A stretch of 32,197 nucleotides of DNA from positions 1 through 32,197 of the forward strand of contig JAPPHD010000064.1 in assembly GCA_028821125.1 (NCBI GenBank). The letters run 5' to 3'. Below, piece after piece: positions 24,388 to 32,197 of the stretch (position 1 is its first letter; every line of letters begins with the position of its first letter). The position numbers and the translations under genes were made by a program. The notes under the pieces were generated by a model that saw only the letters and a program-made list of their open reading frames with translations, made no database searches and was not told where the DNA came from. The stretch is from Gammaproteobacteria bacterium. GTDB taxonomy: Bacteria > Pseudomonadota > Gammaproteobacteria > Pseudomonadales > Azotimanducaceae.

Positions 24388-24840
24388 CTAGCGCGCAAAG
24401 CGCCCCTTTGACCGCCACAGCGCAATCGCGGGCACTGCCATGACCGCCGTCGACACCACACCCGTCCAGAGCCCACCGCGAGGGTCGAGTAGGCTCCATA
24501 CACCCATGCCTACGGAGACTTGAGCAACATAGAGAGCAGCCCAGGGCCACATCCAGGATCGCATCTTCCAGAACCCGTAGGCCCCGGCGGCATAAATGGC
24601 CCAGTGCAGCGGCGCGGTGAGCTTCGCCGCCCATCCCGTGAGCATGAAGCCGAACCACACTTCCTGGTCGACCGCGACGGGCTTGATGAAGAGATCGAAG
24701 GGCAGATAGATGAAGGTCATGTAGAGGCAGAAGAGCCAGATGAGGTTCATCCACCAGGGTCGGCGCCGCCATTCAGCGCCGACCCGGTCCGCAACGCCCC
24801 CGTCACCTGAGCGATCGGGCAGATTCAGGTTTGCCGCCAT
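24388..24840 (-). CDS. small integral membrane protein of unknown function
   Basis: A 150-residue protein with about four hydrophobic segments: WWMNLIWLFCLYMTFIYLPF, FGFMLTGWAAKLTAPLHWAI, SWMWPWAALYVAQVSVGMGV and WTGVVSTAVMAVPAIALW. It is rich in Trp. ATG at 24840 is preferred because TGGAG stands just upstream; an ATG at 24861 would add seven residues. I recognise no family. It is divergent from the selenoprotein-like gene at 25051. Confidence 0.65.
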   Translation of the reverse strand: MAANLNLPDRSGDGGVADRVGAEWRRRPWWMNLIWLFCLYMTFIYLPFDLFIKPVAVDQEVWFGFMLTGWAAKLTAPLHWAIYAAGAYGFWKMRSWMWPWAALYVAQVSVGMGVWSLLDPRGGLWTGVVSTAVMAVPAIALWRSKGRFAR

Positions 24841-24986
24841 GCGGTCTCCAGTCAGGGCCATCGAAGTGCCAAGCTATGATGCCAAGCAAAACATCGCAAG
24901 GCACCAAGCCCGGCGCTACGATGGACTTCCACCGCATGCATGCGACTGCGTTCGACGGCTGGATGGGGAGCGGGCAGAACGGTTCG

Positions 24987-25015
24987 TTGTTGGTCAAACT
25001 GCGCTCACGTATGAT
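24987..25015 (+). promoter_or_regulatory. candidate sigma-70 promoter for the selenoprotein-like gene
   Basis: TTGTTG (24987-24992), a 17-base spacer and TATGAT (25010-25015, five of six consensus bases). The start point would be near 25022, leaving a leader of about 29 bases with GAGGGAAAG before the ATG at 25051. Confidence 0.45.
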
Positions 25016-25050
25016 CGCGTTGCCCGCCGGACCGAGGGAAAGCCGAAGGC

Positions 25051-25899
25051 ATGCAGGCCGAACCCGTACCATACATGGAACGAACGCGCCGCTATTACGA
25101 GGCGCAGGGCTTCGAGGCGCCCTACTTGTGGGCCCACAATCAAAGCACTCCGTTTGTGGCGCCGGCCGGACCCATCTCGGAATCGGTGCTGACACTGATC
25201 ACCACGGCCGCACTTCACGAGCGCGAAAAGTCCGATCGGCGGGACCTGATGTCCGGGCCCCTGTCCCCTCCGCCGTCCCGACTGTTCGCCAATGACCTGG
25301 CCTGGGACCGCAACGCCACCCATCTGGAGGATCTCAATTCCTACTTTCCCATCGACCGCTTGACGGAACTGGTGGCGGCCGGCCGAATCGGCAGGTTGGC
25401 AGCGCGCTTCCACTGCGTGCCGACGGAGTACAGTCAGCGCCGCACGACGGAGCTGGACGCGCCGGAGATCTTGCGGCGATGCAGGGAGGACGGAGTGGAT
25501 GCCGTTCTTCTCGTACCCCTGTGACCCGTCTGTCACCAGACCGTGTGTCTGGTCGCCCGCCACCTCGAAGCTGCCGGCATTGCGACCGTGATCCTGGGTT
25601 CCGCCATCGATATCGTCGAGCACTGCGGGGCGCCGCGATTCCTGTTCACGGATTTCCCCCTCGGCAATCCCTGCGGCCGGCCCTACGATGCCGCCATGCA
25701 GCGGTCGATCGTCGAAGCTGCCATCGACCTGCTCGACAGTGCGTCCGGGCCAAGAACGGTCGTTCGCACCCCGTACCGCTGGAGCGACGACGAGAGTTGG
25801 CGGGAGCGATACATGGAAGTGCGGCCCGAGAACAGGGCCGAACTCGCCGCCAGGGGCGAGGCGCGCCGGTTACAGCGCGCGCAGGTTCAAAGGGGATGA
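25051..25899 (+). CDS. selenoprotein B family reductase (GrdB/PrdB-like) with in-frame UGA, probable selenocysteine at residue 158
   Basis: A 282-residue protein if UGA 25522-25524 is decoded. Before it, the frame encodes RTRRYYEAQGFEAPYLWAH, TLITTAALH, the FPIDRLTELVAAGRIG segment and DGVDAVLLVPL. After it, PVCHQTVCLVARHLEAAGIA, TVILGSAIDIVEHCG and FTDFPLGNPCGRP follow without frame change. This is the single-domain fold of the glycine/sarcosine/betaine/D-proline reductase selenoprotein B family (PF07355-type), about the size of PrdB (~240). UGA stands at the first position of the redox motif (U158-P-V-C161), where the family has Cys or Sec. A hairpin fitting a bacterial SECIS follows at once. 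The alternative is a point-mutated Cys codon (TGC or TGT to TGA). No Sec genes are in the window. A truncated enoyl-CoA hydratase follows 33 bp later. Confidence 0.8.
25522..25556 (+). promoter_or_regulatory. candidate bacterial SECIS element
   Basis: Seventeen bases after the UGA begins a loop CGTGT (25542-25546), closed by a perfect 6 bp stem CCAGAC/GTCTGG (25536-25541 with 25547-25552). One more A-T pair extends the stem (25535/25553), and after a C/C mismatch come a T-G wobble and a G-C pair. Published rules for bacterial SECIS ask for a loop roughly 16-37 bases after UGA with a G in its first two positions; both hold. SelB would bind it. Confidence 0.6.
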
Positions 25900-25932
25900 C
25901 AACGGCCGATTCGACGGTTGATGGAGATATTG

Positions 25933-26163
25933 ATGGATTTCGAAACGATCACCTACGAGCGGCGGGGCCCCGTCGCCTATGTGACCCTCAATCGTCCCGA
26001 GAAACTGAACGCGATGAACGCCACGCTGCACAGCGAACTCGGCGAGGCCTGGGCGGCGTTCCGGGACGACGAGTCGCTGCTGGTCGCAATCCTCTCGGGC
26101 AACGGCCGCTGCTTCAGCGCGGGGGCCGACCTGAAAGCTTCAGCAGAGTTCCGGGAACTTTCC
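25933..26163 (+). pseudogene. enoyl-CoA hydratase/isomerase, N-terminal fragment
   Basis: ATG at 25933, with GGAG six bases before it, starts a normal crotonase: ITYERRGPVAYVTLNRPEKL, NAMNATLHSELGEAW and the first oxyanion-hole segment GRCFSAGADL (residues 58-67). Similarity stops after residue 77. The frame then runs on through Arg-rich, repeat-derived text to a TGA near 26418, antisense to the LLM gene. Crotonases are about 260 residues and their second oxyanion loop and catalytic acid are absent here, so the product cannot be active. It was presumably co-transcribed with the selenoprotein-like gene. Confidence 0.8.
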
Positions 26164-26196
26164 CACAACCGCACATGCGCGGTGTGGTGTCGAGCT

Positions 26197-26250
26197 GCCA
26201 GGCAGCGAACCGGCAGGTCTGCTAGGCAGCGAACTGGTATGTCTGCCAGG
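26197..26250. repeat. two 24 bp tandem repeats plus a partial third
   Basis: Units at 26197-26220 and 26221-26244 (GCYAGGCAGCGAAC followed by YGGYAKGTCT), then GCCAGG. The second unit covers the last codons and stop of the LLM gene on the minus strand, and the first lies just beyond. The array marks the junction with the broken hydratase gene. Confidence 0.7.
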
Positions 26251-27304
26251 ACCTCAACTCGGGCAATACCTCCTCTGCGAACAGCCGCAGGCTCTTCTCG
26301 GACTGCTCCGTGGTCAAGCCGCCGTAGCTGGCTGAAATGCACAGGTCGTAGTCGCCGAGCACCCGGAAGCGGGCTTCCAGCTTTTCGAGCATCTGTCGAG
26401 GCGTTCCCCAGGCGTTGATGTCGACAAACCCGTTCGCCGCATCTTCCATGTTTGAATCGCGCAGCAGTTCGGCATTGTCCGCATAGTCGCCGTAACCCTT
26501 CATTTCGCGGAAATGCTCGTTCGCCAACTCGTAGTGTTCCATGACGGAAATGAAGTAATTGGAAATGTGCCTGCGCGCCATCGACTCGGCGAATTCGGCA
26601 CTCTCGTCGCAGAACAGGAAATCAACGCAGACTGGAGAGGGGGGCTGGGTGTTGTGATATTCGCGGTACAGGTCGCGATAGCGGTTGAAGTGGGGCAGCG
26701 TCTCTTCCCAGGGCTTGGTGCCGAAAGTCATCATCTTGGCGCCGAGGCGGGCGACCACGGGCACCGAGTCGGATGACATGCCGACGGCGTAGAAGCGGTC
26801 CTTGAAGCTGGCATAGGGCCGCGGCCGCACTTCGGTGCGCTTCTGCGGGTAGAAAGGCCCGTCGCCTTCGACCACGCCCGTCTCCAGGCCCCGGATGATC
26901 ATCTCGGCTGCCTCGTCGAAGCGCTCGCGGGATTCGCTCATGTCCACGCCGAAGGGTGCGTATTCCCGCCGCGACAGGCCCCGGCCGATGCCGAACAGCG
27001 CTCTGCCCCTGCTCAGGTGATCGAGGGTGATCATCTTCTCGACGACCCGCAGCGGATCGTTCCAGGGCAGGATGACCGCGCCGGTCAACAGGCCGATCCG
27101 TTCCGTCCTGGCGGCCATGTAGCTCAGGTACTCGAGGTTGTCCGGGCACATGGCGTAGTTGAAGAAGTGATGCTCCACCGAACTCAGGTAATCGAAGCTC
27201 AAGGGCTCCGCGAGGCCGCCGATGTGAATGTCGCGTTCCCAGGCGCCCTGATCGGTATCTCCATCCTCGAAATTCTGGAATACCATCAACATGCCGACCT
27301 GCAT
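26222..27304 (-). CDS. LLM-class flavin-dependent oxidoreductase (luciferase-like), copy 1
   Basis: A 360-residue TIM-barrel of the bacterial-luciferase superfamily. Motifs are the N-terminal strand QVGMLMVFQNFED, SVEHHFFNYAMCPD (the EHHF motif with active-site His), LPWNDPLRVVEKM, LDHLSRGRALFGIGRGLSR, MSESRERFDEAAEMI and VARLGAKMMTF. These enzymes bind FMN or F420 and act as monooxygenases or reductases. The GGGGGGAG site before ATG 27304 fixes the start; earlier codons would not fit the family N-terminus. It is a paralogue of the next gene at 27522. Its 3' end lies in a 24 bp tandem repeat, and the C-terminal residues QTYQFAA reappear as QTCRFAA after the stop. Confidence 0.9.
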   Translation of the reverse strand: MQVGMLMVFQNFEDGDTDQGAWERDIHIGGLAEPLSFDYLSSVEHHFFNYAMCPDNLEYLSYMAARTERIGLLTGAVILPWNDPLRVVEKMITLDHLSRGRALFGIGRGLSRREYAPFGVDMSESRERFDEAAEMIIRGLETGVVEGDGPFYPQKRTEVRPRPYASFKDRFYAVGMSSDSVPVVARLGAKMMTFGTKPWEETLPHFNRYRDLYREYHNTQPPSPVCVDFLFCDESAEFAESMARRHISNYFISVMEHYELANEHFREMKGYGDYADNAELLRDSNMEDAANGFVDINAWGTPRQMLEKLEARFRVLGDYDLCISASYGGLTTEQSEKSLRLFAEEVLPELRSWQTYQFAA

Positions 27305-27329
27305 GATCTCCCCCCTGATGGCTGAAAAA

Positions 27330-27369
27330 GCCGAATCGGCACTATAACTGAACGCGAAAACCCAGTCAC
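27330..27369 (-). promoter_or_regulatory. promoter and operator-like dyad for LLM copy 1
   Basis: On the minus strand GTGACT (27369-27364), a 17-base spacer and TATAGT (27346-27341) make a good sigma-70 promoter. Just downstream, at the predicted start point, is the perfect dyad GCCGAATCGGC (27330-27340), well placed for a repressor. Confidence 0.5.
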
Positions 27370-27521
27370 CGACTGATGCACTTGGCGCCTTGCAGTGTCT
27401 TCGACCCCGGCAGCCGCATGAGCCCGGCGGCGCCATCGCTTTTTCGGGCTAGTTGCTGACCGGCGAAGAAGACGATTTCCGCGAAAGGGCGTACGGCGCT
27501 CAAACTGCGTGAGTCAGACCG

Positions 27522-28625
27522 TCAGGCAGCCTCGACCAGCAATTCCCCCCGCTGATCCCCCAGCCGCTGCAGTTCCGGCAAAACCCGGTCCACAAACAGC
27601 CTCATGTTCCGGTTCGCCTCGTCATACGGCATGCCGCCATAGGCGAAATGGGCCATCATGCCGCGCGCCCCGATGGTCTCATGGATGAATTCCGCCTTCT
27701 CGATCACCTGCTCTGGCGTGCCGAACGGCATCAGGCGCACGAAGTCGGCGGCGGCGCCGTCCGGAGAGCGCTTGGCGATGTGATGGTGCAGCCTCGCGTA
27801 GAACTCGTAGCCCTTCTTCTCGCCGAGATGGCCCGCCTGCATCTCGTAGTGCTCCATCACGGAGTGGTAGTAGTTGCCGATGTAGGTGTATGCCATCTCC
27901 TCGGCCCGGTCGGCGCTCTCGTCCACGAAAAAGAAGCCGCCGCACAACGGCGCCGGCGGTGTGCTGCCGGCGCCATGGGTGTCCGCCCAGACCTTGTGGT
28001 AAACCTCGAAGTCGTCCCGTACGGAATCCCAGGGTTTCTGTGGAATGACCAGCAGCCCCACGCCCAGCTTCGCCATGACGGGCATGGAATCCGGTGAAAC
28101 GGCGGCGGCGAAGGTGCGCCCCTTGAACGTCTTGAACGGCGCGGGCCGGATATCCCGGCGGGGTTGCCGGACGTAGCTGCCGTCGAACTCGCAGTAGCCG
28201 CGCTCGAGCCCCGTCAGGATCATCTGCGCCGACTCGATGAATCGCTCCCGCGACTCGCCCATTGGCACCCGGAACCCGTCGAACTCGACACGTCCGAGCC
28301 CTCGGCCCACACCCAGGATCATGCGGCCGCCGGACAGGGCATCGAGCATCGCCACCTGCTCGGCGACGCGGATCGGGTCGTGCCAGGGCAGCACCACCAC
28401 CATCGACCCGAGTTGCACACGCCTGGTGTGGCCCGCCATGTAGCTCAGGAACTGGACGACATCCGGCACCATGGTGTAGTCCGTGAAATGGTGTTCCACC
28501 GACCATACCGAGTCGAACCCCATCTCTTCAGCCCTAACCGCCATATCGAGTTCGCGGGCGTACACCTCGTGATCGGGCACAGGCCGGCCGAGATTCTGAA
28601 AAAGCGGGCCGAATCCTACGTGCAT
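27522..28625 (-). CDS. LLM-class flavin-dependent oxidoreductase (luciferase-like), copy 2
   Basis: A 367-residue paralogue of the gene at 26222, with the same block order: VGFGPLFQNLGRPVPD, SVWSVEHHFTDYTMVPD, VVVLPWHDPIRVAEQV, LDALSGGRMILGVGRGLGR, MGESRERFIESAQMI and PVMAKLGVGLLVIPQKPWDS. GGAGGA stands six bases before the ATG. A 217 bp gap with its own promoter separates it from copy 1, so the two can be expressed independently. It likely oxidises a different substrate in the same pathway. Cofactor (FMN or F420) cannot be told. Confidence 0.9.
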   Translation of the reverse strand: MHVGFGPLFQNLGRPVPDHEVYARELDMAVRAEEMGFDSVWSVEHHFTDYTMVPDVVQFLSYMAGHTRRVQLGSMVVVLPWHDPIRVAEQVAMLDALSGGRMILGVGRGLGRVEFDGFRVPMGESRERFIESAQMILTGLERGYCEFDGSYVRQPRRDIRPAPFKTFKGRTFAAAVSPDSMPVMAKLGVGLLVIPQKPWDSVRDDFEVYHKVWADTHGAGSTPPAPLCGGFFFVDESADRAEEMAYTYIGNYYHSVMEHYEMQAGHLGEKKGYEFYARLHHHIAKRSPDGAAADFVRLMPFGTPEQVIEKAEFIHETIGARGMMAHFAYGGMPYDEANRNMRLFVDRVLPELQRLGDQRGELLVEAA

Positions 28626-28658
28626 GCGCGTCCTCCACTGCTGTCCGGTTCAGCATAG

Positions 28659-28850
28659 CAGGAGAGCGAAAGGAGAAAAGACCCGGCCGCGGCAAGGGAC
28701 TGCTACGCGGAAGGTGAACGGGAGCTGGGCATCGCCGGCGTCGGAACATTCCGCAACCCGGACGAAATGGTTGAGGTGTTTTCGAATCTGGCCTGCCACC
28801 CACACATTGCGGAGATGCACCATGCGCAGTTTCGACTCCCGCCAGGCTAA
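28659..28850 (+). pseudogene. possible C-terminal relic of an unidentified gene
   Basis: This plus-strand frame of 63 codons, between TAG at 28656-28658 and TAA at 28848-28850, reads protein-like: GERELGIAGVGTFRNPDEMV, then EVFSNLACHPHIAEMHHAQF. It has no start codon or ribosome site in a sensible place. I cannot name the family. It is all I see in the 262 bp between the LLM and HisD-like genes. Confidence 0.4.
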
Positions 28851-28887
28851 ACGAATTCTCCTGTCGCTACGGAACGCCGGTGCCGGG

Positions 28888-30186
28888 CTACCCCTGTCCC
28901 GCGCGCTCGGCAACGCCCTTGTAGCGCGCCACCCGAAGGTCCGCCTGGGCCTGGTGGCCGGCGAATCCCTCCAGAGCGCACAGTCGCGAACAATATTCGC
29001 CGAGCATGGCAGACGATTCCGGCGTCACTTTCTGCCAGGTACAAGTCTTGATGAACTTGCCTACCCAGAGCCCGCCCGTGTAGCGGGCGGCCAAACGCGT
29101 CGGGAGGGTGTGATTGGTGCCGATCACCTTGTCGCCGTAAGCGACATTGGTTTCCTGGCCCAGGAAGAGCGCGCCGTAGTTGGTCATGTTCTCCAGAAAG
29201 TAGTCCGGGTTGCGGGTCATCACCTGAACGTGCTCGCTGGCGATGCGGTCGGCTTCCGCGGCCATTTCCTTATCGGTGTCGCAGAGAATGATGCGGCCGT
29301 AATCCCGCCAGGCCGCACCGGCCACCTCGGCGGTTTCCAGTATCTGCAATTGCCGCTCGATCTCCCGCTCGGTGTCTTCAACGAGCTGCCGGGACGTCGT
29401 GAGCAGCACCGCGGGCGAATTCGGCCCATGCTCCGCCTGGCCGAGCAGGTCGGTCGCCGCCATTTCTCCGTCACAACTTTCATCAGCGATGATCAGCGTT
29501 TCCGTGGGACCGGCCAGGAGGTCGATGCCGACCCGCCCGAACAACTGCCGCTTGGCTTCTGCGACGTACGCGTTGCCCGGCCCTACCAGCATGTCCACCG
29601 GCGCGATGCTCTCGCAACCCAGCGCCATGGCGCCCACCGCCTGCACGCCGCCCAGGCAATAGATCTCGTCGGCGCCGCCGAGGTGCATGGCGGCCACTAC
29701 CGGGTCGGGTGGCGCTCCGTTGAATGGCGGCGCGCTGGCGATTATCCGCTTGACGCCGGCGACCTTGGCGGTGACCACTCCCATGTGGGCCGACGCCACC
29801 ATGGGATACCGCCCGCCCGGCACGTAGCAGCCGACGCTGTTGACCGGAATGTTCCGGTGCCCGAGCACAACCCCCGGCAGCGTCTCTTCCTCGACATCCT
29901 TGAGCGCCGCCTTCTGGATTTCGGCAAACCGCCGTATCTGGGCCTGGGCGAACTCGATGTCCTCGATGTCTCCTGCGGGCACCCGACCGATGCAATCTTC
30001 GATCTCATCGTCCGAGAGCCGGAAACTCGCCGGCGACCAGTCGTCGTATTTCGCGGACAACTCCCGCACGGCGGCATCGCCCCTGGACTCGATGTCGGCG
30101 AGAATTCCCTCAACTGCCGCTTTTACCTGCGCATCCTGCTCCGCGGCGGCTTCGGCATCGATGCCACTTTTGACGATTTCGATCAC
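28888..30186 (-). CDS. histidinol dehydrogenase family protein (HisD-like, possibly sulfopropanediol dehydrogenase HpsN-like)
   Basis: A 432-residue NAD- and zinc-dependent dehydrogenase. Matching HisD positions by eye: zinc ligands Gln250 and His253 (LLGQAEHG), Asp352 (YGDKVIG) and His411 (AGHQAQ); catalytic Glu318/His319 (SEHVQVM) and His359 (GTNHTLPT). Other markers are [16 protein letters not shown] and [20 protein letters not shown]. All catalytic residues are present. The [11 protein letters not shown] segment and the absence of other his genes suggest a catabolic paralogue such as the HpsN branch that oxidises an amino- or sulfo-alcohol to an acid, instead of histidine synthesis. The start is GTG at 30186; the ribosome site is modest. 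Confidence 0.9.
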   Translation of the reverse strand: MIEIVKSGIDAEAAAEQDAQVKAAVEGILADIESRGDAAVRELSAKYDDWSPASFRLSDDEIEDCIGRVPAGDIEDIEFAQAQIRRFAEIQKAALKDVEEETLPGVVLGHRNIPVNSVGCYVPGGRYPMVASAHMGVVTAKVAGVKRIIASAPPFNGAPPDPVVAAMHLGGADEIYCLGGVQAVGAMALGCESIAPVDMLVGPGNAYVAEAKRQLFGRVGIDLLAGPTETLIIADESCDGEMAATDLLGQAEHGPNSPAVLLTTSRQLVEDTEREIERQLQILETAEVAGAAWRDYGRIILCDTDKEMAAEADRIASEHVQVMTRNPDYFLENMTNYGALFLGQETNVAYGDKVIGTNHTLPTRLAARYTGGLWVGKFIKTCTWQKVTPESSAMLGEYCSRLCALEGFAGHQAQADLRVARYKGVAERAGQG

Positions 30187-30430
30187 TGTCTCTTACCTTG
30201 ATTCCCGTCCCCCGGAATTCTTGCTATTCGGAACTGGTCAAGCACGAATCAGCAAGGCGCGGCCAATATCGAGCAAATCGGTACGGGTTGCAATGCGCCC
30301 GGTTCGAGTGCGCGCAAGCTCGGATGCAGGATTCACGCCTCAAGGACGACGGCAGGCCAGCGTCGACCCCACTGTACTTTTCGATCAACGCTGCCGACGA
30401 CCATGGCGGAACGCCGGTAGCCGGCCAAGT
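30187..30430. other. gap of about 244 bp without recognisable gene
   Basis: Between the HisD-like and HyuB genes (same strand) I find no convincing frame, hairpin or promoter. Confidence 0.5.
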
Positions 30431-32080
30431 TCAATGCGGAGGCCGGCTAGTGCCAGAAGTGACGAGCCCGGCCTCGAGGTCCGCCGCGACCGCCCGGGTA
30501 TCCCGGGTTGCAGGGTCGCCCATACCGCCGCCGCCCGGGGTCTCGAACACCAGGGTCGCCCCCGCCGGCACAAGGTCTTTGCCCTTGCCCGGGAGGTCGG
30601 CCCCGTCTTTCAGATAGACCCTGCCGGGACTGCCGTCGCCGCCGCCCGCACGGCCCCGCGCCGGGAACCGGACCCGGTCGAACATCTTGGAAACCTGGAA
30701 AGGAGCGCCGCGGCGGTGGCCGATCTCGATGACCTGCCCTAGCCCGCCCCGGTTGCGGCCCGCCCCGCCCGAATCCCGGCGGTATTCCTTTCGCCAGATC
30801 ACCAGCGGCGAGGTCACTTCGTTGATCTCCGTGGGGGTGGTGCGCACGCCGCTCGGAAAGGCGGTTGTGGACAGGCCGTCCTTGCCCGGCCTGGCGCCAG
30901 TGCCGCCGTTGAATATGGGGTTGATGACAAAATCTTCGCCGGGGAAGTTGTCCGCCGCGGCCGCACCGAGAAACACCGGGTTCCAGATGCAGGAGGCGCC
31001 TTCCGCCGGCGCCCGGCCGGGCAGCGCCTGCTCCAGGCAGCCGAGCACCACGTCCGGCAGCATCTGGCCGATGGCGTGCCGCGCCGACACGGCGCACGGC
31101 GGCAGCGCATTGAGAATGCAACCCGGCGGCGCGGTCACCGTCACGCAGCGCAGGGATCCGGCATTATTGGGTATGGCGTTGCCCACCAGGCACCGGACGC
31201 CGAAGGTGGCGTAAGCCTCGGTGTAGGGCAGGGGCACGTTGATGCCGAATCCGGACGTCGGCGACGAGCCGGCGAAATCCACCGACAACGCATCGCCGTC
31301 GATCTCCAGAACGGCCTTCAGGTCCACCGGCCTGTCGTAGCCGTCCACGCGCATGGCGTATTCGAAACGGCCGTCGGGCAGCGCGCCGATCTCGCGGCGC
31401 ATCGCCGTCTCGGAGGTTTCCAGTATCGTCTGCCCCACCTCGTCGATACCGTCGAGGCCGAAGTCGTCCAGGGTCTCGAGCAGCCGGCGGCCGCCGCTGT
31501 CGTTGCAGGCCGCCAGCGAATACAGGTCGCCCTCCGCCACCACGGGATCGCGGACGTTCGCAGCCAGTATGGAAAGCAGGGTCTCGTTGCGCCCGCCCGC
31601 CCGGAACAGGTGGCCGATGGGGATGTTCAGGCCCTCCTCGTAGACCTTCTCGGCATCCGCGCCGAACCCCCGGCCGCCCACGTCGGCGATGTGGCTGGTG
31701 CAGGCGAAGAGGGCGATGCAGGCGCCGTCCCGGAACACGGGCGTCACCACGGTGAAGTCGTTGAGATGGCCGGTGCCGTCCCAGGGGTCGTTGGTGAGCA
31801 GCACATCCCCCGGGGCCAGTTCGGCGAGCGGGTATTTCTTCAGGAACTTGCCCACCGACGCCGCCATGGCGTTGACGTGCCCGGGCGTGCCGGTGACCGC
31901 CTGGGCGAGCATCGCTCCGCTCGTGTCGAAGACGCCCGCCGAGAGGTCGCCGGCCTCCCGCACCACCGTGGAGAAGGCGGTGCGCATCAGCGTCTGCGCC
32001 TGTTCCTCCACGATGGCCAGCAACCGGTTCCAGACCAGTTGTATGCGGACAGGATCAAGCCGAGTACCGTCAACTTTCAT
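30431..32080 (-). CDS. hydantoinase B / oxoprolinase family protein (HyuB-type)
   Basis: A 549-residue protein, complete for the family. Typical segments are DPVRIQLVWNRLLAIVEEQ, RTAFSTVVREAGDLSAGVFD, GTPGHVNAMA, GDVLLTNDPWDGTGHLNDFT, CTSHIADVGGRGFG and, near the C-terminus, EYRRDSGGAGRNRGGLGQV followed by ETPGGGGMGDP. HyuB acts with HyuA as an ATP-dependent amidohydrolase or carboxylase on hydantoins, 5-oxoproline, N-methylhydantoin or ketones. No HyuA is visible; it would be expected adjacent, but 32081-32197 looks like a promoter region, so it must lie elsewhere or be absent. ATG at 32080 is the standard start. Confidence 0.9.
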   Translation of the reverse strand: MKVDGTRLDPVRIQLVWNRLLAIVEEQAQTLMRTAFSTVVREAGDLSAGVFDTSGAMLAQAVTGTPGHVNAMAASVGKFLKKYPLAELAPGDVLLTNDPWDGTGHLNDFTVVTPVFRDGACIALFACTSHIADVGGRGFGADAEKVYEEGLNIPIGHLFRAGGRNETLLSILAANVRDPVVAEGDLYSLAACNDSGGRRLLETLDDFGLDGIDEVGQTILETSETAMRREIGALPDGRFEYAMRVDGYDRPVDLKAVLEIDGDALSVDFAGSSPTSGFGINVPLPYTEAYATFGVRCLVGNAIPNNAGSLRCVTVTAPPGCILNALPPCAVSARHAIGQMLPDVVLGCLEQALPGRAPAEGASCIWNPVFLGAAAADNFPGEDFVINPIFNGGTGARPGKDGLSTTAFPSGVRTTPTEINEVTSPLVIWRKEYRRDSGGAGRNRGGLGQVIEIGHRRGAPFQVSKMFDRVRFPARGRAGGGDGSPGRVYLKDGADLPGKGKDLVPAGATLVFETPGGGGMGDPATRDTRAVAADLEAGLVTSGTSRPPH

Positions 32081-32106
32081 GGAAAAATTTTCAACTCATT
32101 GATTTC

Positions 32107-32138
32107 AATAGATAATCTATTTGACACAATATCGTCAA
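32107..32138 (-). promoter_or_regulatory. dyads and likely promoter of the hyuB-type gene
   Basis: A perfect 15 bp palindrome AATAGAT-A-ATCTATT (32107-32121) is directly followed by TTGAC-N8-GTCAA (32121-32138). On the minus strand TTGACG (32138-32133) could be a -35 box, with TTATCT 17 bases further as a poor -10. The AT-rich stretch contrasts with its surroundings and starts 27 bp before the ATG. Confidence 0.45.
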
Positions 32139-32197
32139 TCTTAACAGCGAGTTCGCATGCGGCGCTTCCCTTTCGGCGCACGGCCACATCATCCTGC

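Noticed and set aside
28624-30201. Plus-strand open frame of more than 500 codons across the HisD-like gene
   Set aside because: The minus-strand gene has all HisD catalytic residues; this is its shadow.

Overview
The window looks like a chromosomal accessory region of an uncultured, GC-rich proteobacterium, most likely a marine or host-associated gammaproteobacterium. This rests on the gene mix (cytochromes P450, SDRs, luciferase-like monooxygenases, SnoaL/NTF2 folds, an RND pump, a cadherin/Fn3 secreted protein) and not on any marker gene. No rRNA, tRNA, CRISPR array or intact transposase gene was seen.

Left part (1-8.6 kb): a broken SDR and a SnoaL-like gene on the minus strand face a plus-strand series of P450, SDR, SnoaL-like protein, then a lipoprotein membrane-fusion protein and an RND pump. 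The P450-SDR-SnoaL stretch carries three copies of an SDR tail joined to a ~31 bp motif, which points to growth by duplication and decay. Middle (8.7-19.2 kb): the minus strand has an APH-like kinase, SDR and F420-type LLM enzyme, plus the remains of a flavoprotein dehydrogenase. Next is a compact set of two SRPBCC paralogues, a [2Fe-2S] ferredoxin, a P450 and a molybdopterin oxidoreductase. A divergent third P450 is separated from this set by a 182 bp palindromic element that resembles a MITE. Right part (19.2-32.2 kb): a ~1150-residue secreted protein with a subtilase-like domain, a GST, two small membrane proteins, a probable selenoprotein, a truncated enoyl-CoA hydratase, two LLM paralogues, a HisD-like dehydrogenase and a HyuB subunit.

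The most notable item is the gene at 25051-25899. It belongs to the glycine/sarcosine/betaine/D-proline reductase selenoprotein B family, and it has an in-frame UGA exactly at the first position of the expected CxxC/UxxC redox motif. A hairpin that fits the bacterial SECIS rules follows the UGA directly. No Sec machinery (SelA, SelB, SelD, tRNA-Sec) lies in the window, so actual decoding is untested.

Taken together the genes suggest oxidative catabolism of hydrophobic, possibly steroid- or terpenoid-like compounds: P450s with a ferredoxin hydroxylate, SDRs oxidise alcohols, LLM flavoenzymes and SRPBCC/SnoaL folds act on intermediates, and the RND pump exports toxic compounds. The substrate cannot be read from the sequence. 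Many gene relics show that this region is turning over rapidly.
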